From assembly GCA_001723645.1 (NCBI GenBank), contig MDLC01000001.1, forward strand, positions 52,138-116,137: a stretch of DNA of 64,000 nt, written 5' to 3'. A program made the position numbers and the translations under genes. The DNA comes from Candidatus Endobugula sertula. GTDB taxonomy: Bacteria > Pseudomonadota > Gammaproteobacteria > Pseudomonadales > Cellvibrionaceae. How positions within the stretch are numbered: the stretch's first letter is position 1; every line of letters starts with the position of its first letter. This document shows positions 55,201 through 63,900 of this stretch, piece by piece. A model generated the notes under the pieces. It saw nothing but the letters and a program-made list of their open reading frames with translations, ran no database searches and had not been told where the DNA came from.

Positions 55201-56828
55201 TTGAATTAGAAAATAATTATAATAAAGAAAATAAAGGCTGGGTAAAGCCTTCTTTTATTGAATTTATTAAATTTGAAATCAATCCTGAATATATAGAAAG
55301 CAGTACAAAAAATAAAGATTACGCGATACTTGAAAATCTGATAAATAATGGAGTTGGAGTTTGGAGAGAAAATAATCATCTATGTTTTGAGTTTTTTTAT
55401 GGAACTCATACAAATGAAACAATTAAAAAAATAGTGTTTTCACCCGAAATACTTTTTAACTTTCTAGATAAAGGTAAACGATACTTTCCAAGTAGCTGCC
55501 AGCAAAAAAACAGTCTATATCAAACGGAAGTTGAGAAGTTTCCATATAATCTTATTCAAGGATTTAGAGTGGCAATGCCAGTCAATATTGAAATTTTAAA
55601 TAAAGCATTTAATCATTTGGTTAACAAATATTCAATTTTCAGAACAAAAGCAATGTTGATCAATAAGCAATGGATTCAGGTAATACATGATGGTTTATCA
55701 GTAAGATGCGAAGAAATTATATACGAAGGATTATCTGCAGAAAAAGATTTTACGCAACAACTAATAGTATTTCAAAAAGAGCAAGGTAAAAAATTATTTG
55801 ATATCGATAAGCTGCCTTTATTAAAAATTTATTTTATCCATAATGGTAAAGACTTAGCAGCTATTTTTGTTCATGTGCATCATTTTTGTGCCGATGGATT
55901 TACATTTTTTTCTTTTCAGAAAGAATTTCATGATACTTATGAAAGTATTATGAACGGAGGAAAACAAAGTTTCGATAAAGTGATGGCTGAATATGGCCAC
56001 TTTGCATTGTGTGAATATAATCCCAAAAACAAGGAGCTGACAAAAAACTGGCTTGATACAATTCGAGATAAAAATTTTTCTTTAAAATTTAAAGATAAGA
56101 AAGACTATGTCGGCCAACTGTCAAGTGGAGAAAAAATTATTGAGCTAGAAGTTTCTGTAAATATTCTGGAAAAATTAAGGTTATTTAATGATGCGAATAA
56201 TACCACACTAACGCAATTGCTATGTTGTGCTGTTACAATTTTACTGTATCGCCTCTCGGGCCTGCCAGTACCCTTACAAATGGTCAACAGCCGTAGAGAT
56301 AAAATAGAATTTGAAATAATGATGGGTGATTTTGCATCAACTCTGCCTATGATTTTAGAACTTCAAAAGCATTTCTCTATTCGTGATGTACTTTTTAGTT
56401 ATGAAAAGGAAATGCTAGATATCCAGAGATATAAATGGCTTGATATATCGGAACTCAGAAAAAATATTTCAAAAAATGGGCGTAATCCATATGATTTTAA
56501 TTTATTCGGAAATATATTAATCGATAGCAATGATATGAATTCATTGTTTAAAGAAACAAATTTTTCTAAAGAAATGGTACCCGTGTCTATGGAAATAAAT
56601 AATATTTTGACGGATATGGCTATATTTTTAATGAAGAAAGATGATCACTCATCTTTGATGTTCATATACGATGCAGAACTTTTTTCCAGTAAAACTATGC
56701 GATTATTTTCTGAAAATATCAGGCTTATTATTGATATTATTTTGAAAAATACAGATAAACCTATAGAAGAGATTGAAATATTAACTGAATTGAAAAATCG
56801 ATTATATTTTGAAAAAAAATTTAATTAG
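46392..56828 (+). CDS. bryD: Terminal trans-AT PKS ending in a condensation-like domain (modules 11b, 12, release)
   Basis: A 3478-residue protein. Order: docking helix (1-33); inactive DH (37-335); KR (about 355-835); ACP (Ser912); KS1 (1011-1425, Cys1168, NTACSSG); KR (about 1628-2045); ACP (Ser2108); KS2 (2210-2655, Cys2383 but SASNGS for the His loop, Ala2517); ACP (Ser2886); condensation-like domain (about 3030-3470) with intact HHFCADG (second His 3164). There is no thioesterase at the C-terminus. It starts in a 4-nt overlap with bryX. In the bryostatin scheme it reduces C5, adds C1-C2 and sets the C3 hydroxyl, then moves the chain through KS0 to the last ACP, where the C domain would use the C25 hydroxyl to form the macrolactone. 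The middle (about 49560-53340) is visibly richer in G+C than both ends. Symbol by architecture. Confidence 0.88.
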   Translation: MKKLIKLIYEKVFENKLSKSEALSLISGLKASNTTILHPLIHENTSSFFEKKFSSTFSGREFFFRIDANLKKSVLSPVTYLEMVYAAATKAMAGEKFSAQFKKIEWQYPAIVHEESITVHIRFFKDPNTWLDTSEEQFLCYQIYTISNNQETSDIVHNRGVIDFDHKNSELSPLDISSLQKHISEYFLDPKEDSDFFEKSDKSNEPYYQSIELLHINFQKEALIKLSFDHVSDTYNHQESLVLHPDILELALQSCSFLCLDMADTESEFFGELQPVSVDALSIMSRCQDSMWVWLRLNSFHEGRLIVDIDLCDEYGHVCVQLKGLVLEANEHCKQNNIIPPTETSLDNIEPYEVMCFEEEWKAQLLKENTLNTQKNTSHTVICLLSEPDNQAALKSAMHSISPQTQLVFMSQSDTQKNSSECFFVNPYDGITYQEALKNIMQVHGVSEIYNVLYLWAWEDSHWIESSIPVVHLLQSIKASEIKVQRILLAANYKTDLQRCYIESWLGFERSLDLVLPSIHLKVFLLQDISNTKKSIAEQINDYTKTLWSELKTTTPGSVLYKKDQRYQLSIQSVTLKDADSKSILRGTVLITGGCGGLGLLFAQYLAKTQGTDFILVGRSPLNEEKQQAIQTLENLGSRVYYLQADVCDKTALQHGLVLAKEHCRNALCAVIHAAGIIDNDDIVTKNIDNFQKVLLPKIEGIRILDEVLADEVLDIVCYFSSASAILGDSGQCDYAVANRFLMSYGNYRNTLVSEGKRSGKTIVFNWPGWHVDSMLAGDWDADNSQQQLDFYLKSSGQRLLEAAEGCELFEKIIDQSKKQFLVIPGQRSRVKRFLSRIGKYGDIHSNTKNIPGVLDLLEGVDKCSGWRPEMKGFTIFQCIEWDLKSLIVQQLKLPIHKVETESNLADFGFDSISLTAYASTLSNHYNIDVTPSIFFTYPTIARLCDYFENDYKAIMENFYRQESIVNNTKKTATTPIQSSQAKSQRAIQPDFLFKQKEDSINKESINNEPIAIIGMSGRFPEARNIHEMWNILSEQRHVVQEISIERFPEYQEYLTQVNGGHWWSGCIPGAYEFDPLFFEISPLEAETMDPRQRLLLQESWNALEDAGYGDCQLKKYKTGMFVGVEEGDYSLLAKMSNVTSIHTGILAARLAYFLNFNGPTMAINTACSSGLVALHQACVSLRQRECGTAIAAGVSIHCTLGPQVGMEQAGILSPDGKCFTFDKRANGMVPGEAVVAVVLKPLSQAIADGDPVYASIRGSGLNYDGKTNGITAPSGTAQTALLKQVYEQAQVDVEHIDYIVAHGTGTQLGDPIEVNALYDAFKDNTDKQNYCALTSTKTNFGHTFAASGLVSLVSLVQALEHEQIPASLHCEEENDYIHWSSSPFYVNKQTRPWPKQGNKARMGALSAFGISGTNTHVIVEDSIREAEGGVDPLPYYLIVLSAKTESALQARIHRLQDALQEDRLAKVDMSALAYTLQTGRHHFQYRSALVVQDREDAIYSLGQLRDKAQRLNSLTGHAPRGFKGQIAMVRYIDLLLDKSSTVQEVASDYQEVLLGLADYYCQGYEIDWRRLYEGRHPPRLHLPTYPFAREEYRPTPRVEKSGVTASIPLSSEAVSETSVTPDAEIVLSYPHWQPQTLAGAKEGAIACDRWVLWYGLDIADEWLAEIKGVEFIRLSSSSSGVEKCYGDIALAVFEWLKHLLQESPNSQILIQVLIPNEEEYRVYAGISGLLKTAHLENPAVKGQVIEVEPGLHRQALQAMIEENAMTPDIRRIRYESGDRWVQQWAVEGHEPCGQEVLWQPGGVYLMSGGVGGIGLHIAHAMAVDVSDVVFILTGRSHLEDLTVAQREKLTELASLCARLEYHSVDVGSRDELKDLLDTIVASYGQLDGIVHSAGITRDNFILKKSVEEFDSVLHPKVSGAVYLDELTRDMDIDFFILFSSISSVLGNVGQSDYAVANSFMDEFALYRHRLVERQARRGRTVSINWPYWKEGGMRLEASTEALMQQNDVMVALETQQGVEALRRALQTGHGQLMVTIGDPVWMREPRRPTLPESTAVEMDSRPLSELDDKRLRQKVQRQFKGLLAEVIKLPLERMDTQAPLERYGIDSLIVIQVNQALAAIFDALPKTLLFEYQTIDAVVAYLVERHRQACRVWTGLTATGQAQREDVISSTSSTDVESEGDSMTQRQKEGHPIQKDIKCREHPVTDEPIAIIGLSGHYPQANSLDAYWENLKAGKDCIREIPDDRWSLDGFFHEDVEEAIAQGKSYSKWGGFLEGFADFDPLFFNLSPREVMTIDPQERLFLQSAWEAVEDAGYTRAQLASQFNKRVGVFAGITKTGFNLYAGDLNSQAELFYPYTSFSMLVNRVSYFLDLQGPSIPVDTMCSSSLTAIHEACEHLHRQRCELAIAGGVNLYLHPSSYIHLSAGQMLSKNNRCSAFGQGGDGFVPGEGVGCVLLKPLSCAERDGDNIYAVILGSHTNHSGRAGGMGPNLNAQSDLIIENLRQCGIAPDTISYVESASNGSHLGDSIELRALDKAFSQYTKKRDFCAIGSVKPNIGHLESASGVSQLTKVLLQLRHKQLVPSIHAQPLNSNIDFADTAFRLQKEVEEWKRLIVQVNGENKEIPRRAAINSFGAGGVNANLIIQEYEDNINRKPEEIYGPFIIVLSALNENQLKLVAHNLYTYLNNYEQLDTEYMANIAYTLQIGREEMPCRVAMVVDSYQGLIQYLRVYLKLDNNADKKTFMPEIFYGDLTTKNYEMNSLISREIGDIIFQKLFADGDLEKIALYWTQGGEVPWNLIHEGKNRKRISLPTYPFEKRWYWISEQYGDVACQEDKVNINVNSEKSISQNEITQQSIQKILIDFLVDITNFSRQDINPGRMPGDYGVDSLLGMRFLNRINSTFNIEADALLLTEGTINSISHKVHSFIVDKKNYPMLPNFELENNYNKENKGWVKPSFIEFIKFEINPEYIESSTKNKDYAILENLINNGVGVWRENNHLCFEFFYGTHTNETIKKIVFSPEILFNFLDKGKRYFPSSCQQKNSLYQTEVEKFPYNLIQGFRVAMPVNIEILNKAFNHLVNKYSIFRTKAMLINKQWIQVIHDGLSVRCEEIIYEGLSAEKDFTQQLIVFQKEQGKKLFDIDKLPLLKIYFIHNGKDLAAIFVHVHHFCADGFTFFSFQKEFHDTYESIMNGGKQSFDKVMAEYGHFALCEYNPKNKELTKNWLDTIRDKNFSLKFKDKKDYVGQLSSGEKIIELEVSVNILEKLRLFNDANNTTLTQLLCCAVTILLYRLSGLPVPLQMVNSRRDKIEFEIMMGDFASTLPMILELQKHFSIRDVLFSYEKEMLDIQRYKWLDISELRKNISKNGRNPYDFNLFGNILIDSNDMNSLFKETNFSKEMVPVSMEINNILTDMAIFLMKKDDHSSLMFIYDAELFSSKTMRLFSENIRLIIDIILKNTDKPIEEIEILTELKNRLYFEKKFN
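49422..52820 (+). other. Module 12: KS - KR - ACP
   Basis: KS (49422-50660; Cys 49893, HGTGT, NFGH intact), close in sequence to bryB KS4. KR with SGGVGGIG near 51815, Tyr in QSDYAVAN, Asp in ITRDNF; ACP Ser at 52713 (GIDSL). This is the last intact elongation module and would give the C3 hydroxyl. Confidence 0.85.
53019..56815 (+). other. Release unit: KS0 - ACP - condensation-like domain
   Basis: The KS keeps Cys (53538) but has YVESASNGS where the catalytic His should be, as in the terminal KS of bryC. The ACP has GVDSL (Ser 55047). The C-like domain (about 55480-56800) has HVHHFCADG with the HHxxxDG motif intact. NRPS C domains and their relatives can catalyse ester formation, so this is the likely macrocyclising enzyme in the absence of a terminal thioesterase. 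Confidence 0.8.
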
Positions 56829-56964
56829 GCTATGAATAAATCTATTTATAATTTTTTAGTATTATAAAAAATACTTTAATTTATTAGTATTTGTCATATA
56901 AGATTATTGAAATTTATATGAGTTTATATATAGTTAACTTGATTAAATTTAGGTACTAATATTT
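56829..56964 (+). other. 136-nt AT-rich gap before the loading-module gene
   Basis: The only gap longer than 20 nt between PKS genes. No ORF of note and no convincing terminator. It may hold a separate promoter for the last gene, but the sequence is too AT-rich to call one. Confidence 0.4.
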
Positions 56965-59900
56965 ATGTTATATGATCAAGATAAAACTTATTCTGTGTTT
57001 TTTACAAAGAAAGAAGTTGATTGGTTTTCATCTGTAAGTATGGATCACAACCCTCTTCATATTGATGAAGCTTATTCCAGAAAGAGCGCTTACGGGCAGC
57101 CAGTTGTTTTTGGAGTGCTGGGGGTTCTTAAATGCATTCGACAATACCGAAAAAAACGTCTTTTTTATAAGCTTGATATTGAATTTCGAAATCCAATTTT
57201 TATCGATACTGAGTATAGCCTAAGTATTATTTATGAAAGTGATAAAACGATTTTTAAGCTACTTGATAATGAAATTATTCTTATTCATATAGTAGCCTTT
57301 AGTGCAAAAATTACTTTAACTGATGGTAATAATAAGAGTCATAAATATAATCAAATTGAGCTTAAGACTACTCCTCTAGATTATAAAGATAATGAGTTGA
57401 TAGCGAGTAAAGGTGTTGAGGGCGTATATAGAATTGAAGATAAAATCTTATATTCTAAAAAATCAGAGGTGTTACCCGATAATATTAGTTTTAATCAGTT
57501 ACAAATTTTGATGGCATGTAGTTATATTGTTGGAATGGAATTGCCAGGAAAACGTGCTTTTTTTTCAAAATTGTTAATAGAATTTACAGATATACTAGCA
57601 GATCAAGAAATACTATCATATCAAGCAAAAATTAATAATTTTAATCAGCCTTTTAGGCTTTTGGAATTTGATACTGTATTTTTTATAAAAGAAAAAAAAG
57701 TTGCCAATGCTAAAATTGGAACTTTTGTACGGCAAAATTTAAATTCAATTTCTTTATATGATATACAATTAAAACTTAATTCTCATACGACATCATTAAG
57801 GGGAAAAGTTGCATTATTAACAGGGGCAAGCCGGGGTTTGGGGGCTGCATTTGCCAGAGTACTAGCTGTTTGCGGAGTGCATGTTTTTATAAATTATTTT
57901 AAAAGCAAGTCTGAAGCTGAATTGATACAACAGGAAATAAAGAAATTTGGTGGAAATGCTACCTTGTTGGAAGCAGATATTTCTAATAATCAGCAATGTC
58001 AAAAAGTGAGGGAAATTGTCCTTAAAAAATTTCAACGCTTGGATATACTTATTTGTAATGCTTGTGAACCACCTTTAAGCATGAGGGGTCATTTATCTGA
58101 ACGTTATATTGAACACAATTTAGAACTGTATAAATCACCAACAAAATATTTTTTAGATATATTAAATGATCATAGAGGAACCCTTATTGCAATTTCTTCT
58201 ATATTTATTGAAACAAAACCAAAAGAATTTCAACACTATATTCAATTAAAAAGAAAAGTAGAAAAACTTATACATATTTCGTGCGAAGAATTTTCGAATA
58301 TTGCCTATTCTATTGTTAGGCCACCTAAATTGCTTACTGATATGAATAATACTCCTATGGGAGCTGTTGATGCTATACTGCCGGAAACTATTGCTATTGA
58401 AGTTGTTAATAGAATTCCGAGGCTTATTTCTGGTAATATTGATATATTAAATAAATTTTCTGAGAATCAATCTATAATACAAAATGAAAAAAAAATTAAC
58501 AATAATATTTTTTACACTATAGCTATTGTGAGTTCATTTTCTATAGAACCTATTTTAAGTAGTATAAAATTTTGGATTGAAAAGATATCTATTCCTTTAA
58601 AAATTAAAATAGCACCTTATGGGCAGATTTTTCAGGAATTGTTGAATCGAGAAAGCACATTCAGAAACTATAAAAATAATTTAAATGTTATTTTTTTTAG
58701 ATTAGAAGACTGGGTTAAAGACTTTAAAATAAATTCTCTGGATGAGTTTTCTATCAGTAAAGGTGAAGAATGTAAAAAGTTAGTCAATGATTATATAAAA
58801 GCTCTTATAGAATATAATAATAGTGCAGCTTGTCCTATTCTTATTATCATTTGTCCGTCTTCCATAACAACATTAAAGCATCACCAATGGCATGAAGTTC
58901 TCTCGGAATCCGAAAAAAAATTATATTATTCGTTGAATGATTTATATAATGTAAAAATTATTAAGGCTGAAAATTGGCATAGTATTTATAATGTTGATAA
59001 CATATTCTCTCCTAAAACAGAAAGGTATGGACATATTCCTTATCAGACCGAATATTATCATATATTAGGTACAATTTTAGTTAGGCAATATTTTGCGTTA
59101 ACTCATAAGTTATACAAAGCTATTGTAGTAGATTGTGATAATACTTTATGGGATGGCGTTTGTGGTGAAGATGCTTCAGAAGACATTCAAATTTCTGACG
59201 TTTTTGCGAAATTTCAAAATTTTCTTATAGAACAGACAAAAAAAGGTTTCATCATATGTCTAAATAGTAAAAATAACGAGTCTGATGTATGGAATGTATT
59301 TAAAAAAAATAATAATATGCAGCTAAAGAAAAACCATATTGTTTATGCTCAAATTAATTGGGATGCGAAGTCAGCTAATCTTAAAAAATTATCCGAGCTC
59401 TTAAGTATAGGGCTAGATAGTATGATTTTTATTGATGATAACCCAGTAGAATGCGCGGAAGTGAGGGCTAACTGCCCAGAAGTTTTTACCTTGCAATTTT
59501 TATCTGATAAAAAAAGTGTTGAAAAATTATTATACCATACGTGGATTTTTGATTGCTACCATATTGGTATCGAAGATAAAAATAGAACCCGTTTATATCA
59601 AGAAAATAAGCAGAGGAAGGTTTTAGAAAAAAATAGCTTTAATTTTTTTGAGTTTATTCAAAACTTAAACTTAAAGATAAGTTTTAAGAATATAAGCTCA
59701 ATTCATTTGCCACGAGTTTCTCAGTTAACTTATAGAACAAATCAATTTAATTTCACGACGAAAAGAAGGTCTATTCAGGAAATATCTAAAATGATAAAAA
59801 ACCAAGCCTATGAGTGTTTGACCGTTGATGTTTGTGACAGGTTTGGAGATTATGGCTTAGTTGGCGTGATTATTTATAAATGTACTAAAACCGTATTAAA

Positions 59901-60900
59901 AGTTGATACTTTATTGCTTAGCTGCCGTGTTTTAGGACGTGGTGTTGAATATAAAATGCTAAATAAGCTCGGAGATATTGCTGCTGAATATGGTTTGAAG
60001 CAAGTTTCTATTCAGTTTATTATTTCCGCTAAAAATAGCCCAGCTAAAAAATTTCTTGAAAAGATTAAGAAAAAAGTAGAAATCAATAAGAATGGAGAAA
60101 AAATATATAATTTTCATAAAGATTATTTGAAAAATTTATATTTTGATGTAAGAAAAATAAACAAAAAAGAAAATCAAGAAAATTTAGAATGGCATAACAT
60201 AAATTATTCAGATAAAAGTAATATCGAGAGAAAAATACTAGATATAGCTAGTATATCATATGATATGAAATCTATAGACAAGGCCATAAATAAAGACCAT
60301 TCTTTTTTCAAAGATAATATTGAAAAAAATTTTACAACATCAACTAGAAAATATGATAACAATGATTTAAAAAAAATAATTATTAATGTATTCGCTAAAG
60401 TATTAGCGCGACGCATTGAAGAAAGTGATTTAAATTCCAATCTTGAAAATTATGGGCTAGATTCTTACGCTATTATAAATATTGTAGTTGAATTATCAAA
60501 AACATTTGAGAATGTACACTATACTATTTTATTTGAGCATCGAACAATTAACAACATTATTGATTATTTAACAACCAATAAGGAAATCGTATCTGAAACT
60601 CCAAACATACCAATTAGTAATAATGATAAGTATTATCTACAATTTTTGCAGGCATCAAAAAGAACGAATATAGATATATCCAATCCAGAAGAGATACAAA
60701 ACTATATTATTGAACTATTTAATCGAGAATTAAACCTTAAGGGTAATCCCCTTGATTTAGAGAAAGATTTGGAACTATATAGTCTTGATTCGAAAACTAT
60801 AACTAATATTACACATCAGCTTTGTGAACAATTTACGGGGTTATCTTCGAGTATTTTATTTGAACATCGTACAGTCAGTAGTATTGTCAATTTTTTGCTG
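56965..60900 (+). other. Loading module: MaoC-like - SDR - FkbH - ACP - ACP
   Basis: The MaoC-like part has the Asp/His pair of R-hydratases (MDHNPLHID), but VVFG instead of the usual VVHG. The SDR has the nucleotide loop and YxxxK, with NAC for NAG. FkbH has DxD and, later, FIDDNPVE (near 59430). Two ACPs follow (GLDSY, Ser 60463; SLDSK, Ser 60790), about 109 residues apart and clearly different in sequence. Neither has the beta-branching Trp. Confidence 0.8.
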
Positions 60901-63900
60901 TCTGAATACACAGATTATAAACCTGTAGTAAAGGAAGAAAATATTTTTAATAAGAGTGAAATGGTTGTAAAAGAAGATGAAAATTCCGACATTGCGATTA
61001 TAGGTGTACATGGATATTATCCTAAATTTTGTGATACCGAAGCTTTCTGGCAATATTTAAAGCAAGGGCTTGATTGTATTGACGAAATTCCTGAAAGTCG
61101 TTGGGATCTTAAACATTTTTATCATTCACTCTCAGAGGAAGTGAAAGACAATTATTGCCAATGGGGAGGCTTTTTTGACCATGTAGATCAATTTGACGCT
61201 GCCTTTTTTAATATATCGCCACGAGAGGCTGAAATGATGGACCCGCAGCAACGGTTATTTTTACAAGTAGCCTGGGGGGTTATTGAGGATGCAGGATATA
61301 CTTGTGAAACAATACCCAGAGATACCGGTGTATTTGTAGGGGTTTTGTCAAATGATTATAATATTTATACAAGTAATGCCGCTTTACAATTAAACCCTGA
61401 TTATCGTTTAGCGGATTACTACCAAATTCCAAATAGAGTGTCTTATCATCTGAATCTGCAGGGTCCCAGTTTGGCCATTGATACGGCGTGTTCATCTTCA
61501 GGGACAGCCGTTCATCTTGCTTGTGAAAGCCTTAAGAACAAAACCTGTTCTACTGCGGTTGTGGGAGGTGTGAATTTAATCCTTCATCCTGGCCGCTTAA
61601 TTCAATATTCAAATATGCAAATGCTCTCTAAAGAACCAGTATTAGGTGCTTTTTCGAATGAAACCAACGGTACTTTATTAGGAGAGGGGGTAGGCGCTCT
61701 ATTGCTTAAACCTTTGCAGCAAGCCATTAACGACAAAGATCCAATTTATGCTCTTATTAAAGCAACCAATATAAATACGAGTGGAAAAACCAATGGATTT
61801 ACGGTGCCTGATCCCAATGTCCATGCTAGTTTGATTGAAGAAGCCATCAGTAAAAGTAATATAGATCCCAGAGCTATCAGTTATGTAGAGGCGCATGGAA
61901 CGGGGACTCCGTTGGGTGACCCTATTGAAATACGTGGTTTAAGTATGGCTTTTGACCGTCTTACTCAAAGTCATGATTATCAATATTGTGCTATAGGTTC
62001 AATAAAATCCAATATTGGACATTTAGAGTCGAATGCAGCCATTGCTGGTATTACGAAAGTTCTTTTACAGATGAAGTATAAAATGCTAGCTCCGTCTTTA
62101 CATGCGATAAACTTAAATTCAAAAATAAATTTTGAAAAAACCCCTTTTCATATACAACATGAGCTGAGTGAATGGAAACGACCCACGCTTGTTCAACAAG
62201 GAGTAAAAAAAGAATATCCTAGAATTGCTGGCGTTAGTTCCTTTGGAGCAGGAGGTTCTAATGTACATATTATTTTAGAAGAATATATCTCCGAACCGAT
62301 GCAGAAAAATCCAGTGGTTGACAGTGCTGGGGAACCTTTAGCGATGGTTGTCATTTGTTTATCCGCTAAAACAGAATGTAGTTTACGAGAATATGCTTGT
62401 GAATTGTTAAAATGTATACAAAATAATTTTTCTAACAAAGAAGAGCTAATAAGGGATTTTTATCCTACAGAAAATATATCTTGTCAGCTTAACTTAGTTA
62501 ATTTGGCTTACACTTTGCAAATAGGTAGACAGGCATTGGATCAGCGTTTGGGGTTTTTAGTTAAATCTGTAGCGGAATTAGAGGAAAAGCTGGCTTCTTT
62601 TTTACACAACCAAGATTTTGATTCGACGATGTATCAAAATAAAATAGGATGTTATCAGGATATAGGAATGGAGTTTGATCATCATACTGATGTTAGGGTG
62701 GCAATTGACCAATATATACACAATCGGGATTATGATAAATTATTGGAATGTTGGCTTAATGGCTTAGCCGTTGATTGGAATAAACTATATGGTGATATTA
62801 AGCCGTACCGTATTAATCTACCTACGTATCAATTTGCTAAAGATCGTCATTGGATTCCGACGACGGATATTTATTCCCACAAGCCAGTAGACGACCGCCA
62901 AGTTTCAAAAAATAACTTTGAGCTAATGGTGTTTGAAGAGTGTTGGGAGGCTAGGTCACAACTATCAACGATTTCAAGCAAGACAAAGAATTGTGTCTGT
63001 TTTCTTTCTGACGTTGAAAGTCAAAAAAGTTTAGTCAAAACATTTATGGATTTTAATCCGAATATCAACATTATATTTGTTTCACGAGGTGATAGTTACG
63101 CAAAAAAATCAGCGCAGAATTATATTGTCTCTAGTCATCATAAAAATGATTATGTGAGTGCTTTTGAAGAGATTAAAAAAAGTATCGGTAATGTAGAGGT
63201 TATTTTATATTTATGGCCAATTGAGGATTCAAACTATATTCCGGATTATACGCCCATTGTTAATTTGCTTCAGGCCAGTCAGTTTGCCCAGTGTCGGTTT
63301 AAGCGGTGTTTATTAGCCGCTCAATTAAGTCATGCTTTGGATCGTTGTTATGTAGAATCTTGGATTGGTTTTGAAAGATCCTTAAAACTAGTGATTAATG
63401 ATGCAGCACTGATTACAGTCTTTAGAGAATTCTCAGAACATGAGGATACCATAAAAAATTGGTCGAAAAGACTTTGGCAAGAGATGCATGCAGTTGATTT
63501 TAGAAGTATTTTTTATCAAAAAGAAAAATCTTTTGTATGCCGTATTCGACAAATTTCCTTAACAGCGGAAAGAGTACTTTTAAAGAATAAAGGAACTTAC
63601 CTTATTACTGGGGGGGCAGGCAAGCTTGGTTTATTATTCGCTCGTAAACTTGCAAACATGCAAGAAATAAATTTGGTATTAGTGGGTCGTTCTCCTATTA
63701 ATAATGATATACAAGATTGTTGTGAAAAAATTAACTCTTTATCTTTAGGGAGTAAAGCCCTATATCTCCAGGCTAATGTGTGTAATATAAATGATATGAA
63801 AAGATGCCGAGAAAAGGTTAATCAATGTTTTGGTAAAATTAGAGGTGTTATACATGCGGCTGGAATTCAACACAATCAAAGTATTTTTGAAAAAGATTTT

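Noticed and set aside
56858..56875. Possible terminator hairpin (AGTATT, 6-nt loop, AATACT) after the fourth PKS
   Set aside because: A 6-bp stem with four A-T pairs and no GC-rich core or clean U-tract; expected by chance in such AT-rich DNA.
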